Shown here: piece by piece, positions 16,869-26,672 of the stretch
Numbering within the stretch: position 1 is the stretch's first letter
Layout of the letters: every line of letters starts with the position of its first letter
NCBI RefSeq assembly: GCF_008801835.1
Contig: NZ_VZOW01000006.1
Location: 124,001 to 188,000, forward strand
Length of the DNA: 64,000 nucleotides
Reading direction: 5' to 3'
Source: Cupriavidus pauculus
Lineage (GTDB): Bacteria > Pseudomonadota > Gammaproteobacteria > Burkholderiales > Burkholderiaceae
Translations under genes and position numbers: made by a program
The notes under the pieces: model-generated
The model's input: the letters and a program-made list of their open reading frames with translations, nothing else
Database searches by the model: none
What the model was told of the DNA's origin: nothing

Positions 16869-17624
16869 TCAGGCCTCGGGAATGGCCACGCGATGCGCCA
16901 GTTCGGCCATCAGCGGCACGTGATCGGAGCGCTCGGCCCATTCGCGCCCGGTCAGCGCCTGCGAGCGTTCGATCTCGAAGCCGCGCACGTAGATGCGGTC
17001 GAGCTGCCACCACGGCATGTGGCTCGGAAAAGTATGAATGCGCCCATTGCGCGCATGCGCCGATTCCACCGCGCCGAGCGTGTTGCAGATGCGCGCGTCG
17101 AGTTTGTGGTTCCAGTCGTTGAAATCCCCGGCGATCACCAGCGGCGCATCGGCCGGCACCACGGCGCGCACGCGATCGACCAGCGCGCTGGCCTGACGCA
17201 CGCGGCTGCGCGCGAACAGGCCGAAATGCACGCAGATCAAGTGCGCTTCCACGCCATGGATATCGGCCACCGCGTGCAATAGCCCGCGCTGTTCGAAGCG
17301 ATGATCGGAGATGTCGAGGTTTTCCGACATCACGATCGGATGGCGCGACAGTATCGCGTTGCCGTGATGCCCGTGCTCATAGACCGCGTTGCGCCCGTAG
17401 ACCGAGTGCGGATAGGCGTCGGTCGCCAGATAGTTGAGCTGGGTGTGGTCCGGATCGAACAATTCGGCGGCAATCAGGCGGTCATTGCGATCCTGCACTT
17501 CCTGCAGGAAGACGATATCCGCGTTCATCGCCTGCAGCCCGGTGCGCACGCTCTGGATACGCGGCTTTCCGGTGAAGCCCTTGACGCCCTTGTGAATGTT
17601 GTAGGTCACCACGCGCAGCTTCAT
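16869..17624 (-). CDS. Endonuclease/exonuclease/phosphatase family protein
   Basis: A 251-residue metal-dependent phosphodiesterase fold. The catalytic blocks are TYNIHKGVKG, FLQEVQDRN, HFGLFARSRVRQ, AGDFNDWNH and the C-terminal SDHVPLMAE. This set occurs in DNase I-like enzymes that act on nucleic acids, phospholipids or inositol phosphates. The ATG at 17624 overlaps the nudB stop (ATGA), so the two genes are translationally coupled. Together with clsB downstream the arrangement hints at phospholipid metabolism, but no substrate can be named. It is convergent with mobB. Confidence 0.88.
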   Translation of the reverse strand: MKLRVVTYNIHKGVKGFTGKPRIQSVRTGLQAMNADIVFLQEVQDRNDRLIAAELFDPDHTQLNYLATDAYPHSVYGRNAVYEHGHHGNAILSRHPIVMSENLDISDHRFEQRGLLHAVADIHGVEAHLICVHFGLFARSRVRQASALVDRVRAVVPADAPLVIAGDFNDWNHKLDARICNTLGAVESAHARNGRIHTFPSHMPWWQLDRIYVRGFEIERSQALTGREWAERSDHVPLMAELAHRVAIPEA

Positions 17625-18097
17625 TGCGCGACTCCCGCGGTCACGGCCTGGCGCGCAGCCGTGCGCCATACCAGCTGTCGCACGGCTTCGGCATTGCTCG
17701 CTGAAAAGCAGCGCTCGGCGGCAGCCTGCCAGGGCAGCCATTCGAACTGTAGATGTTCGCGCGGTGCCAGCGTGACCGGCAGCGGCTCCGGCACACACAA
17801 CCCGAACCAGTGTTCGGTATTGCGGATGACGCCGGGCGCGTAGCGGTGACGCCACTGGGGATAGATTTCGTAGTCGATCGTGTGCCGCCAGTCGGTCAGC
17901 GCAAAGCGGCTGGCAACAATGCCGGTTTCCTCGGCCACCTCGCGCGCCGCGGTGACCGCCAGCGGTTCATCCTCGGCGTCGAGACTGCCGGTGACCGACT
18001 GCCAGTAGCCGGGCCGGTCGGCTCGTTCGATCAACAGGACTTGCAGGTCTGGTGTGTGGATCACAACCAGCACCGATTCTGGAATCTTGTAGCGCAT
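17621..18097 (-). CDS. nudB: Dihydroneopterin triphosphate diphosphatase (Nudix)
   Basis: A 158-residue Nudix hydrolase that removes pyrophosphate from dihydroneopterin triphosphate in folate synthesis. MRYKIPESVLVVIHTPDLQVLL, SVTGSLDAEDEP and RHRYAPGVIRNTEHWF align well with E. coli NudB. The Nudix box ends REVAEETGI, but the spacing from Gly to the first Glu is six residues instead of five, a one-residue insertion. Start 18097 gives the family length. The gene lies downstream of aspS as in many beta- and gamma-proteobacteria, separated here by the coiled-coil gene. Confidence 0.9.
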   Translation of the reverse strand: MRYKIPESVLVVIHTPDLQVLLIERADRPGYWQSVTGSLDAEDEPLAVTAAREVAEETGIVASRFALTDWRHTIDYEIYPQWRHRYAPGVIRNTEHWFGLCVPEPLPVTLAPREHLQFEWLPWQAAAERCFSASNAEAVRQLVWRTAARQAVTAGVAQ

Positions 18098-18203
18098 GGG
18101 GGCGTGGGAATGGACAGACCCAAGCATAGCGCAGCGGGGCGCCACTGGCGCGCGCCGGGCCGATTTACCGCAATGCGGAATCAGGCGGCGCGCAGCCACC
18201 GCC

Positions 18204-19157
18204 TCACGCCAGAGTGTGCGTGCCGGGTTGCTTGGGCGGCAAATAGTGGCTGCCGGACGGCTCGGCCTGGGCCGACGCCGGGGCATTGCGCAGCCAGGTG
18301 TCGAACACCTCGGGCGAATCGCCGTGTCCCCACGCGGCACGCAGCTGCTGCATCAGCGGTGCCAGCGCCTCGGTATATCGTCGGGACGCCACATGCGCGT
18401 GCTCGGCCAGCGCATCGGTGCTTTCGCGCACCTGCGCCGCCAGTTCGGCGCGCTCGTGTGCGATCTCCTTTTCGCGAATGCCCAGTTGGTTGTATTTCTG
18501 GATCAGGAAGCGCTGGTAGTCGCCGGCCTCCACGCCTTGCGCGGCCTGCGCGTTGACCTGCTCGAAACGCATCACGATGCTGGCGGTTTCCTGTTCGACA
18601 TGCGCCACCTCGCTGTTCAACGCCTGCAACGCCTCCTGCAGGCGCAAGGCTTCGCGGCGATGGGTCTGCAGCCGCGAAGCCTCGTCGTCGAACGTGCGCT
18701 GGGCGCTCAGGTAGGCCTGCACCACCGGCTGCGGCGCCACGACCAGCAGCGGATCGGCCCCGCCGGCGCGGCGCCCGGACAGCAACGCATCCTCGGGCAG
18801 CCGCAGATTGCCGACGTCTTCGAGCCAGCGGCCCCGCGCCATTACCGTGGCCACCGTATCCAGCGCCAGCTTGCGCAGCGCCTCGGCACGCTGTGCGGCC
18901 ATCGACGTGGCGCCCTGCGAACCGTCGGCATACAGCGGCGACGCGTTCTGCACCGCATGGGCGACATCGGGCACGCACGCGGCCACCGTGGTGGCGACCG
19001 ATTCGGACATCGCCTTCGCGGACTTGCGCACCGCGCGGCGCAGTTCGAAGCGCGCCAGCATCATCATCACCAGACCGGCCACCAGCCAGGTCAGAATGGT
19101 TTCCGCATGGGCCAGCACAAAGGTGCGGATCAATTCGGTATCGAGCTCGAAGTTCAT
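18204..19157 (-). CDS. Membrane-anchored coiled-coil protein of unknown function
   Basis: I do not recognise this 317-residue protein. One transmembrane helix is visible near residues 15-35 (ILTWLVAGLVMMMLARFEL). The rest is hydrophilic, with a long region rich in Gln, Glu, Arg and Ala from about 150 to 260 that should form coiled coil. An Asp/Gly-rich loop near 120-135 (LLSGRRAGGADP) breaks it. GGGAGGAT before the ATG is a strong ribosome site, so it is surely expressed. It sits between aspS (after a terminator) and nudB. A role as a scaffold at the inner membrane is only a guess. Confidence 0.85.
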   Translation of the reverse strand: MNFELDTELIRTFVLAHAETILTWLVAGLVMMMLARFELRRAVRKSAKAMSESVATTVAACVPDVAHAVQNASPLYADGSQGATSMAAQRAEALRKLALDTVATVMARGRWLEDVGNLRLPEDALLSGRRAGGADPLLVVAPQPVVQAYLSAQRTFDDEASRLQTHRREALRLQEALQALNSEVAHVEQETASIVMRFEQVNAQAAQGVEAGDYQRFLIQKYNQLGIREKEIAHERAELAAQVRESTDALAEHAHVASRRYTEALAPLMQQLRAAWGHGDSPEVFDTWLRNAPASAQAEPSGSHYLPPKQPGTHTLA

Positions 19158-19293
19158 TGGTCTTATCCTCCCTCGTCGCGATCGCCCTTCGGATGTCCTC
19201 GGGGTCCACGTCGCGCATCAGGCAGGAAGACCTTGCCGGCCAGCGCTTCGTTCCGGCTGGTAACAAATAGAAACGCATCCTTGCGACCAAAAC

Positions 19294-19320
19294 AAAAAAG
19301 CCGCGCACTGGCGCGGCTTT
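19294..19320 (-). terminator. Intrinsic terminator of aspS
   Basis: On the minus strand GCCGCGC and GCGCGGC pair around a CAGT loop, extended by AAA/TTT pairs, and a run of six T follows. It lies 34 bp after the aspS stop and before the coiled-coil protein gene, so that gene should have its own promoter. Confidence 0.85.
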
Positions 19321-19353
19321 CCTGCTTGCGGTCGAAATGATCGGTCGAGGCGA

Positions 19354-21162
19354 TCAGGCCGTGGTTTTCGGCTCCTGCGCGCGCAGGCGGATATGCAGCT
19401 CGCGCAGTTGCTTCTCGTCGACCGTGCTCGGCGCCTGCGTCAGCAGATCCTGCGCGCGTTGCGTCTTCGGGAAGGCGATCACGTCACGGATCGAATCGGC
19501 GCCGGCCATCATCGTCACGATACGGTCCAGGCCGAAAGCCAGGCCGCCGTGCGGCGGCGCGCCATATTGCAGCGCGTCGAGCAGGTAGCCGAACTTGGCG
19601 CGCGCTTCCTCGTCGTTGATCTTCAGCGCGCGGAACACCTTGCTCTGCACGTCCTCGCGGTAGATCCGCACCGAGCCGCCGCCCATTTCCCAGCCGTTGA
19701 GAACCATGTCGTAGGCCTTGGCGATGCACTTGCCCGGATCGGTTTCCAGATATTGCAGATGCTCGTCCTTCGGGCTGGTGAACGGGTGATGCATGGCCAC
19801 CCAGCGAGCGTCGTCCTCGTCGTACTCGAACATCGGGAAGTCGATCACCCACAGCGGCTTCCACGTGTCCTCGAACAGGCCCGTGCTCTTGCCGAATTCC
19901 GAATGGCCGATCTTCAGGCGCAGCGCGCCGATGGCGTCGTTGACGATCTTTGCCTTGTCCGCGCCAAAGAAGATGATGTCGCCGTCCTGGGCTTGCGTGC
20001 GCTTCAGGATCTCGGCAATCGCGGCGTCGTGCAGATTCTTGACGATCGGCGACTGCAGGCCGTCGCGGCCCTTGGCCACTTCGTTGACCTTGATCCACGC
20101 CAGGCCCTTCGCGCCGTAGATGGCGACGAACTGCGTGTACGCTTCGATCTCGCCGCGCGAGATGGCGCCGCCGCCGGGCACGCGCAGGCCGACCACGCGA
20201 CCGTTGTCGCTGTTGGCCGGGCCCGAGAACACCTTGAAGTCGACGTCCTTCATCACGTCGGTCAGCTCGGTGAATTCCAGCTTCACGCGCAGGTCGGGCT
20301 TGTCCGAACCGAAGCGCGCCATGGCCTCGCGGAACTCCATCACCGGGAACTTGGCGTCGAGGTCCACATCGATGGCGTTCTTGAACACGGTGCGCATCAT
20401 GTCCTCGAACAGGTCACGGATTTCCTGTTCGGTCAGGAACGACGTTTCGCAGTCGATCTGCGTGAATTCGGGCTGGCGATCGGCGCGCAGGTCTTCGTCG
20501 CGGAAGCACTTGGTGATCTGGTAGTAACGGTCGAAACCGGACACCATCAGCATCTGCTTGAAGATCTGCGGCGACTGCGGCAGCGCGAAGAAGTGGCCCG
20601 GATTCACACGCGACGGCACGAGATAGTCGCGCGCGCCTTCGGGCGTGCTCTTGCCCAGCATCGGCGTTTCGATGTCGATGAAGCCCTGTGCATCGAGGTA
20701 CTTGCGCACTTCCATCGCCACCTTGTAGCGCAGGCGCAGGTTGTACTGCATCTGCGGGCGGCGCAGGTCGAGCACGCGATGCGTGAGGCGCGTGGTTTCC
20801 GACAGGTTGTCGTCGTCGAGCTGGAACGGCGGCGTGACCGACGGGTTCAGCACGGTCAGCTCGTGGCACAGCACCTCGATCTTGCCCGAGGTCAGGTTGC
20901 TGTTTTCGGTGCCGGCCGGGCGCGGACGGACCTTGCCGACCACGCGGATGCAGAACTCATTGCGGATCTCTTCGGCGGCCTTGAACATTTCCGGACGATC
21001 CGGATCGCACACCACCTGCACCAGGCCCTCGCGATCGCGCAGGTCGACGAAAATCACGCCGCCGTGGTCGCGGCGGCGCTGCACCCAGCCGGTCAGGGCC
21101 ACTTCCTGGCCGATCAGTTGTTCGGTCACCAGACCGCAGTAGTGAGTACGCATGGAGGACAT
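19354..21162 (-). CDS. aspS: Aspartyl-tRNA synthetase, bacterial type
   Basis: A 602-residue class II synthetase that loads aspartate on tRNA. The N-terminal OB fold binds the anticodon ([19 protein letters not shown]). Motif 2 reads [18 protein letters not shown], and motif 3 is [13 protein letters not shown] near residue 540. The large GAD insertion of bacterial AspRS is present in the middle. In many beta-proteobacteria this enzyme is non-discriminating and also charges tRNA-Asn for amidation; this could not be tested here. I chose ATG 21162 ([10 protein letters not shown]); ATG 21153 is also possible. It follows the DUF502 gene. Confidence 0.97.
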   Translation of the reverse strand: MSSMRTHYCGLVTEQLIGQEVALTGWVQRRRDHGGVIFVDLRDREGLVQVVCDPDRPEMFKAAEEIRNEFCIRVVGKVRPRPAGTENSNLTSGKIEVLCHELTVLNPSVTPPFQLDDDNLSETTRLTHRVLDLRRPQMQYNLRLRYKVAMEVRKYLDAQGFIDIETPMLGKSTPEGARDYLVPSRVNPGHFFALPQSPQIFKQMLMVSGFDRYYQITKCFRDEDLRADRQPEFTQIDCETSFLTEQEIRDLFEDMMRTVFKNAIDVDLDAKFPVMEFREAMARFGSDKPDLRVKLEFTELTDVMKDVDFKVFSGPANSDNGRVVGLRVPGGGAISRGEIEAYTQFVAIYGAKGLAWIKVNEVAKGRDGLQSPIVKNLHDAAIAEILKRTQAQDGDIIFFGADKAKIVNDAIGALRLKIGHSEFGKSTGLFEDTWKPLWVIDFPMFEYDEDDARWVAMHHPFTSPKDEHLQYLETDPGKCIAKAYDMVLNGWEMGGGSVRIYREDVQSKVFRALKINDEEARAKFGYLLDALQYGAPPHGGLAFGLDRIVTMMAGADSIRDVIAFPKTQRAQDLLTQAPSTVDEKQLRELHIRLRAQEPKTTA

Positions 21163-21210
21163 AGGAGGAATTCCCTGTAAAGCGAGGCCGCAAGGCGCGG
21201 CCGCGCGCAA

Positions 21211-21915
21211 TCAATTGGTATGGGTGTCGACGATCTCGTCGTCATCGGCGCCGATCGCCAGCGCGCCAGCGGTCGCGGGCTGCGCGCCTTGCTTGCGTGG
21301 CAGGTCGGCGGGGGCCACCACGCCCATCGACACGATGTACTTCAGCGCCGCGTCGACGGTCATGTCCAGCTCGATGGTGTCGGCCTTGGGCATCATCAGG
21401 AAGAAGCCCGAAGTCGGATTGGGCGTGGTCGGCACATAGACGCTGACGTATTCGCCCTGGAGGTGATTCTGCACGTCTCCGCCCGGGCGCCCGGTCAGAA
21501 ACGCAATCGTCCACGATCCTTCGCGCGGATACTGCACCAGCAGCGCCTTGCGAAACGCGTTGCCGGACGAGGACAGCAGCGTGTCCGAAACCTGCTTCAC
21601 GCTGGTGTAGATCGGACCGACAACGGGGATGTGGCCGAGCAGCGCCTCCCACCAGCGCACCAGGCGCTGGCCGATGAAGTTGTGGGCCAGCACGCCCACC
21701 AGCAGGATGAACAGCAGCGTCAGAATCGCGCCCAGGCCGGGAATGCGCCGCCCGAACAGGTTCTCGGGCTGCCACGCCAGCGGCAGCAGCGCCATGCTCT
21801 GATCCATCGTGCCGATGATCAGGTTGAGCACCCATAGCGTGATGCCCAGCGGCACCAGCACGAGCAGCCCGGTCAGGAACCAGGTCTTGAGAGCGGAAGT
21901 CTTGTTGGTGGCCAC
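21211..21915 (-). CDS. DUF502 family inner-membrane protein
   Basis: A 234-residue membrane protein of unknown function. Two hydrophobic helices are visible near residues 10-35 (WFLTGLLVLVPLGITLWVL) and 60-80 (LGAILTLLFILLVGVLAHNF). They are followed by the conserved HIPVVGPIYTSVKQV and by a beta-rich soluble part containing VYVPTTPNPTSGFFLMMP, the hallmark of DUF502. The last 30 residues are acidic. It lies 14 bp after the FmdB-type gene and 48 bp before aspS, a conserved order in this group of bacteria. Confidence 0.92.
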   Translation of the reverse strand: MATNKTSALKTWFLTGLLVLVPLGITLWVLNLIIGTMDQSMALLPLAWQPENLFGRRIPGLGAILTLLFILLVGVLAHNFIGQRLVRWWEALLGHIPVVGPIYTSVKQVSDTLLSSSGNAFRKALLVQYPREGSWTIAFLTGRPGGDVQNHLQGEYVSVYVPTTPNPTSGFFLMMPKADTIELDMTVDAALKYIVSMGVVAPADLPRKQGAQPATAGALAIGADDDEIVDTHTN

Positions 21916-21929
21916 GGCGCGCCTGACGA

Positions 21930-22271
21930 TCAGTGGCTGGCGCTGGAGCCGGCGTTACCGCCAGCTGCCGGCGCGGCCGAAGCGCTGGCGCTCGAGCCCG
22001 TCGAACCCGACGAGTCGCCCGATGCGCCCGATGCGCCGGAGGCCGGTGCAGCGGACGTGGCCGCGGCGCCGGTCGCGCCGCCGCTGCCGCCACGGAAGTC
22101 CGTCACATACCAGCCCGAGCCCTTGAGCTGGAAGCCGGCGGCGGTGAGCTGCTTCTTGAAGGTGCCGGCGGCGCCGCAGGATGGGCAGTCCGTGAGCGGG
22201 GAATCGCTCATCTTCTGCAGCACATCGCGCCCGTGGCCACAGGCGTCGCAACGGTAGGCATAGATCGGCAT
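21930..22271 (-). CDS. FmdB-type zinc-ribbon regulatory protein
   Basis: A 113-residue protein whose first 45 residues form a zinc ribbon with two CxxC knuckles (CDACG and CPSCG), matching the FmdB/CxxC_CxxC_SSSS family. Residues 60-113 are a low-complexity Gly/Ser/Ala tail, often seen in beta-proteobacterial members. The ATG at 22271 begins MPIYAYRC, the family start. A TATAAT box lies 130 bp upstream on the same strand. It is the first gene of the fmdB-DUF502-aspS transcript. The function is unknown; family members were named for a supposed regulator of amide use. Confidence 0.92.
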   Translation of the reverse strand: MPIYAYRCDACGHGRDVLQKMSDSPLTDCPSCGAAGTFKKQLTAAGFQLKGSGWYVTDFRGGSGGATGAAATSAAPASGASGASGDSSGSTGSSASASAAPAAGGNAGSSASH

Positions 22272-22399
22272 GATGGTTTTTTCGCGGAAATCAGGAACGT
22301 AAAGCGGATAAATGGCGGCGCCACGCGGTTTTGACAAGGCCGCCAAACGGGGCGGGCCAATGTCGCAACAAGGGGGCGTGCGGCGATGCAAAGCTTTGG

Positions 22400-22405
22400 A
22401 TTATA
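22400..22405 (-). promoter_or_regulatory. Possible -10 box of the fmdB-DUF502-aspS operon
   Basis: An exact TATAAT occurs on the minus strand in otherwise GC-rich DNA, in the 249-bp gap upstream of the FmdB gene. No good -35 box is seen at 16-18 bp. If real, the mRNA would have a leader of about 120 nt. Confidence 0.35.
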
Positions 22406-22520
22406 AACCGTCGGAGTTCGACAGGCCGTCACGAATAGCGGCCAATCGCGGTCGCAAACGTCGTCGACACATCGCCGCGTCGCGCTGGACCCGCCCGGCA
22501 CGGCGTTCCCGCATGAAAAG

Positions 22521-23957
22521 TTAAGCGATGTGCACTTCCCGGACCGACGGCCGATCGCTGATCCATTGCGGGAGCAGCGACCCGAAGATCATGCCTGAAA
22601 TCGAAAACAGCAGGCCAACCATTTGAGGGGGCATCGCGGCATCGGCAAAGGCCACCTCGCAGGTCAGCCACGACACCAGGCCGAGCAGAATCGCCAGCAA
22701 CCCGCCTTGCCGCGTGGCGGGCTTCCAGAACAGACCAAAGGCCAGCGGCACGAACGACGACACCAGCGTCACCTTGTAGGCGTTTTCCACCATATGGAAA
22801 ATCGACAGGTGCGAATTGAGCGCGAACAACGTGACCAGGGTCGTGAAGACCAGCACCACCGCCTGCATCACGCGCAGGAACTGCTTGTCGCTGAGATGGC
22901 GGAAATAGGGCCGCATGATGTTTTCGGCGAAGGTCACCGACGGCGCCAGCAACGTCGCCGAAGCGCAACTCTTGATCGCCGAAAGCAGCGCACCGAAGAA
23001 CATTACCTGCGCGAACATCGGTGCGTGGGTCAGGATCAGTTTTGGCAGGATCAATTGCGAATCGGCGTTGATGTATTTCTCGACCATGCCCGGGTCGATC
23101 AGCGTGGCCGAATAGGCCAGGAACATCGGAATGAAGGCGAAGAAGAAATACAGCACGCCGCCCAGCACCGATGCGCGCCCGGCGATTTTCTCCGTCTTGG
23201 ACGATGTCACGCGCTGGAATACGTCCTGCTGCGGAATCGACCCGAGCATCATCGTGAACAGCGCCGCTGCAAACCCGATGATCTGCACCAGATCGAGCGA
23301 AGGAAGGAATTCGAACTTGCCGGCCGCGGCTGCGTGGGACACCACCGCGGCGACGCCGCCGGCCTGGCCGCTGACCTCGTAGCCGATGTAGAGCATGCCG
23401 ACCACGATGATAATCATCTGGATGAAATCGGTCACGGCCACCGACCACATGCCGCCGAACAACGTGTAGACCAGCACGCTGGCCGCCCCGATCATCATGC
23501 CCGCGTCCTGCGACAGCGCGCCGTCGGACACCGTGTAGAACACCAGGCCAAGCGCCTTGATCTGCGCGGCCACCCAGCCCAGATACGACACCACGATGCA
23601 CAGCGTGGTCAGCACTTCGGCCAGTCGCCCGTAGCGGTTATGGTAGTAGTCGCCGATGGTGAGCAGGTTCATCCGGTACAGCGGCCGGGCGAAGAACAGA
23701 CCTACCAGGATCAGGCACAACGATGAGCCGAAGGGATCGGACACCACGCCCGATAGCCCTTCCTTGAGGAACACGGCGGGAATGCCCAGCACCGTCTCGG
23801 AGCCGAACCAGGTGGCGAACACCGTGGCGGTGACGATATAGAACGGCAGGCTGCGGCCCGCGACGGCGAAGTCGGCGGTGCCCTTGACGCGCAGTGCCGC
23901 CCACAGGCCGATGCCGACCGAGATAATCCAATAGACGATGACGAACCAGATCAGCAT
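22521..23957 (-). CDS. Sodium:solute symporter (SSS family)
   Basis: A 478-residue inner-membrane transporter with about 13 hydrophobic segments. ADFAVAGRSLPFYIVTATVFATWFG (start AVAGRSLP) and the GGMWSVAVTDFIQM segment are typical of Na+-coupled symporters related to PutP and PanF. The start is uncertain: the ATG at 23957 follows GGGATGGGG and begins directly before the first helix, while an in-frame start at 24065 would add 36 polar residues. The substrate is not evident. It is downstream of ubiB but separated by a 278-bp gap. Confidence 0.92.
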   Translation of the reverse strand: MLIWFVIVYWIISVGIGLWAALRVKGTADFAVAGRSLPFYIVTATVFATWFGSETVLGIPAVFLKEGLSGVVSDPFGSSLCLILVGLFFARPLYRMNLLTIGDYYHNRYGRLAEVLTTLCIVVSYLGWVAAQIKALGLVFYTVSDGALSQDAGMMIGAASVLVYTLFGGMWSVAVTDFIQMIIIVVGMLYIGYEVSGQAGGVAAVVSHAAAAGKFEFLPSLDLVQIIGFAAALFTMMLGSIPQQDVFQRVTSSKTEKIAGRASVLGGVLYFFFAFIPMFLAYSATLIDPGMVEKYINADSQLILPKLILTHAPMFAQVMFFGALLSAIKSCASATLLAPSVTFAENIMRPYFRHLSDKQFLRVMQAVVLVFTTLVTLFALNSHLSIFHMVENAYKVTLVSSFVPLAFGLFWKPATRQGGLLAILLGLVSWLTCEVAFADAAMPPQMVGLLFSISGMIFGSLLPQWISDRPSVREVHIA

Positions 23958-24235
23958 GCCGCTGCCCCATCCCAAATAGCCAGAAATGCCCTGGTGGCGA
24001 AAAACCGAATGCCGGCCGGGGCCCTGGCGCTTGCCCAGGATGACTCCGGCCGGAGTCCAATTCATCGGTCGGGGCCGCGGGCGCCCGGGCGGGCATAAGC
24101 GGTCGTAGCCGAATCAAACCGCGGATTATAGCGACGCAGACCCGTGCGGGAGGAAAAAATTCCCGCCGACGCGGTCAATTCCCCACAGTGGCGCCGCGTC
24201 GGTGCGGCATCGGGCGCATCGGCGCAGCGCAGCGC

Positions 24236-25813
24236 TTACCAGTAACCCGCCCAGGCCAGCGCCTGCACGATCACGATGCCGGCCAGGAAGCCGCCGACCA
24301 GCAGCAGCGCGGTGGACAGCCGGCGGTTGGTGCGGCGCTGCTCGAGCACCAGCAGCGCGAGCAGGCGCTCCTGCTCGGCGTTGTTCTGCAGCGCGCGGCG
24401 CTCCAGGAACTGATGCGCCAGCCGCGGAAAATCGGGCAGCATCTTGGCCCATTGCGGCGCCTCGACCTTGACCCGCTCCCACGCGCCCTGCCATCCCACC
24501 TGCTCGTACATCCAGCGTTCCAGGAACGGCTTGGCGGTTTTCCAGAGATCGAGATCGGGATCGAGCTGGCGTCCCAGTCCTTCGATATTGAGCAGCGTCT
24601 TCTGCAACAGCACCAGTTGCGGCTGGATTTCCACATTGAAGCGGCGCGACGTCTGGAACAGGCGCATCAGCACCATGCCCAGCGAAATTTCGCGCAGCGG
24701 CTTGTCGAAATAGGGTTCGCAGCACGCGCGCACGGCCGATTCCAGTTCCTCGACACGCGTCTCGGGCGGCACCCAGCCTGATTCCACATGCAGCAATGCC
24801 ACGCGGTGATAGTCGCGCCGGAAGAATGCGATGAAATTCTGCGCCAGGTAGTTCTTGTCGAATTCCGACAGCGCGCCGACGATGCCGAAATCGAGCGCGA
24901 TATAGCGCCCGAACGTCTCCGGCTGCACCGACACGAGGATGTTGCCCGGGTGCATGTCGGCGTGGAAAAAGCCGTCGCGGAACACCTGCGTGAAGAAGAT
25001 TTCCACGCCCTCCTCGGCCAGCTTGTGCATGTCGACGCCAGCCGCCTTCAGCGATTCGGTACGGGAAATCGGGATGCCGTGCATCCGCTCCATCGTGAAC
25101 ACGCTGCTCGTGCACCAGTCCCAGAACACCTCCGGCACGCACAGCAGGTTGCTGTCGGCAAAGTTGCGGCGCAACTGGCTGGCGTTGGCCGCCTCGATCA
25201 TCAGGTCGAGTTCGTCATGCAGGTACTTGTCGAACTCGGCCACCACCTCGCGCGGCTTCAGCCGGCGACCGTCGACCCAGACGCGCTCCAGCCACGTGGC
25301 CATGTCGCGCATCAGCGCCAGATCGCTGTCGATGATCGGCAGCATGCCGGGCCGCAGCACCTTCACGGCCACCTCGCGGCCGTGGTTGGGCCCGCCGCGC
25401 AGCGTGGCAAAGTGCACCTGTGCGATCGACGCGCTGGCCACCGGCTGGTGCTCGAAGTTGTCAAACAGGTAATCAAGCGGCCTGCCCAGCGACTTCTCGA
25501 TGATCCGGACCGCCAGGGCCGAATCGAACGGCGGCACCTGATCCTGCAGCTTGGCCAGTTCGTCGGCAATGTCGGGAGGCATCAGGTCGCGGCGCGTCGA
25601 CAGCACCTGGCCGAACTTGACGAAGATCGGCCCCAGCGCGGTCAGCGCAAGGCGCAGACGCTCGCCGCGTGGCAATTCGAGCTTGCGGCCGATGGTGATG
25701 ACGCGCACCAGAAACTTGATGCGCCGGCTCTTGAAACCGGACAGCACGAGTTCATCGAGCCCGTAGTAGAGGACGATGAAAATAATCTTGCAGAGGCGCA
25801 GCAGGCGGGTCAT
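24236..25813 (-). CDS. ubiB: Ubiquinone biosynthesis ATPase/kinase-like protein UbiB
   Basis: A 525-residue member of the UbiB/ADCK atypical kinase family that supports ubiquinone synthesis at the inner membrane. The KxGQ motif ([16 protein letters not shown], near 65-80) replaces a normal kinase lid. The Ala-rich loop is [10 protein letters not shown], the catalytic loop [10 protein letters not shown], and the metal-binding motif LDFGIVG. A C-terminal transmembrane helix pair ends the chain ([19 protein letters not shown]). It follows ubiJ after 74 bp. In E. coli the two act with UbiE-region genes; here ubiE is 2 kb upstream. Confidence 0.96.
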   Translation of the reverse strand: MTRLLRLCKIIFIVLYYGLDELVLSGFKSRRIKFLVRVITIGRKLELPRGERLRLALTALGPIFVKFGQVLSTRRDLMPPDIADELAKLQDQVPPFDSALAVRIIEKSLGRPLDYLFDNFEHQPVASASIAQVHFATLRGGPNHGREVAVKVLRPGMLPIIDSDLALMRDMATWLERVWVDGRRLKPREVVAEFDKYLHDELDLMIEAANASQLRRNFADSNLLCVPEVFWDWCTSSVFTMERMHGIPISRTESLKAAGVDMHKLAEEGVEIFFTQVFRDGFFHADMHPGNILVSVQPETFGRYIALDFGIVGALSEFDKNYLAQNFIAFFRRDYHRVALLHVESGWVPPETRVEELESAVRACCEPYFDKPLREISLGMVLMRLFQTSRRFNVEIQPQLVLLQKTLLNIEGLGRQLDPDLDLWKTAKPFLERWMYEQVGWQGAWERVKVEAPQWAKMLPDFPRLAHQFLERRALQNNAEQERLLALLVLEQRRTNRRLSTALLLVGGFLAGIVIVQALAWAGYW

Positions 25814-25887
25814 GCGGGGATCTTCAGAAGACAACGCCGCGCGACGCGGCGACGGAAAGCAACATGGCGGCAATCATCGGCCGGCGT

Positions 25888-26571
25888 TCAGCGGTGGGCC
25901 GATGGCAGCGACCCCGGGGAACCCGCTCCCGGCGTCTGGCTTGCCGACCGCTCCAGGCGTTCGAGCCGCTTTTCCAGCCGCGCCAGATCGTCGCGCAGAC
26001 GCGCCACGTCGCTGCTGAATTCGTCCAGTGCGGCATGCCGCACCAGCGTCGGCTGCTCGTCGAGCAGGTATTCGGTGACGTTGTCGATCAGCGCGCGGCC
26101 CACCCGCGTGGCGCTTTCGTGCACCTGGCGTGCGCCTTCGACCACGCGCTGCGCCACGCTGTCGCTGACTGGGCCGCCCATCACACCGCGCAACGCGCGC
26201 GACAGGTCTTCGGCGGCATCCCAACGCAGGTTGCGCGCCAACGTCGACACCACGTTGGCCAGTTCGGCATCGCCTTCGATGCGCACATGACGCATGGCCG
26301 CGGCCTGACCGCCTTCGGCCACGTCGGCCACCACCAGCGGCCACTGCTGCAGCGGCACGATCAACGTGACGGCCGCTTCCGATCCCGCTGGCGCCTGCTC
26401 GACACCGCCTTGCGCGGTCACGTTGAGCGACAGTGAAAATGCCGCCGCGTCGTAGCGGACGACCCGGCCCGCAAACGGCGCCAGCAGGCTGCAGGCCCAT
26501 GGTTCCTGTTCGATCAGGTGATTCAGTGCGGCGACGATTGGCGCGGCCAGCGGTGTCGGCAAAGCGTTCAT
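25888..26571 (-). CDS. ubiJ: Ubiquinone biosynthesis accessory factor UbiJ (SCP2 domain)
   Basis: A 227-residue soluble protein whose SCP2-like lipid-binding domain occupies about residues 15-120 (SLSLNVTAQGG; MRHVRIEGDAELANVVSTLA). A coiled-coil tail follows, ending with VARLRDDLARLEKRLERLE near 190-210. UbiJ binds ubiquinone precursors and, with UbiK, scaffolds the soluble Ubi complex. It is directly upstream of ubiB, and a terminator separates it from the Tim44-like gene, so ubiJ-ubiB likely has its own promoter. Confidence 0.93.
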   Translation of the reverse strand: MNALPTPLAAPIVAALNHLIEQEPWACSLLAPFAGRVVRYDAAAFSLSLNVTAQGGVEQAPAGSEAAVTLIVPLQQWPLVVADVAEGGQAAAMRHVRIEGDAELANVVSTLARNLRWDAAEDLSRALRGVMGGPVSDSVAQRVVEGARQVHESATRVGRALIDNVTEYLLDEQPTLVRHAALDEFSSDVARLRDDLARLEKRLERLERSASQTPGAGSPGSLPSAHR

Positions 26572-26584
26572 GGCGTCCGGTAAT

Positions 26585-26611
26585 AAAAAAGGCCCACGCG
26601 CACGTGGGCCT
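26585..26611 (-). terminator. Intrinsic terminator of the Tim44-like gene
   Basis: On the minus strand, GGCCCACG and CGTGGGCC pair around a 4-nt loop and a run of six T follows. It stands between the Tim44-like gene stop and the ubiJ start, ending the ubiE-side transcript. Confidence 0.85.
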
Positions 26612-26672
26612 CCATTCTAAGCTACTCGCCCGCCGCTTCATGTCATCCATGTCGCGGCAGGACGGGCCCGCT

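Noticed and set aside
24146-24166. GCGGGA/TCCCGC hairpin with A-run after ubiB
   Set aside because: Short stem with the homopolymer run inside the loop, so it is not a convincing terminator; a TATAAT at 24130-24125 on the minus strand lacks a -35 box.
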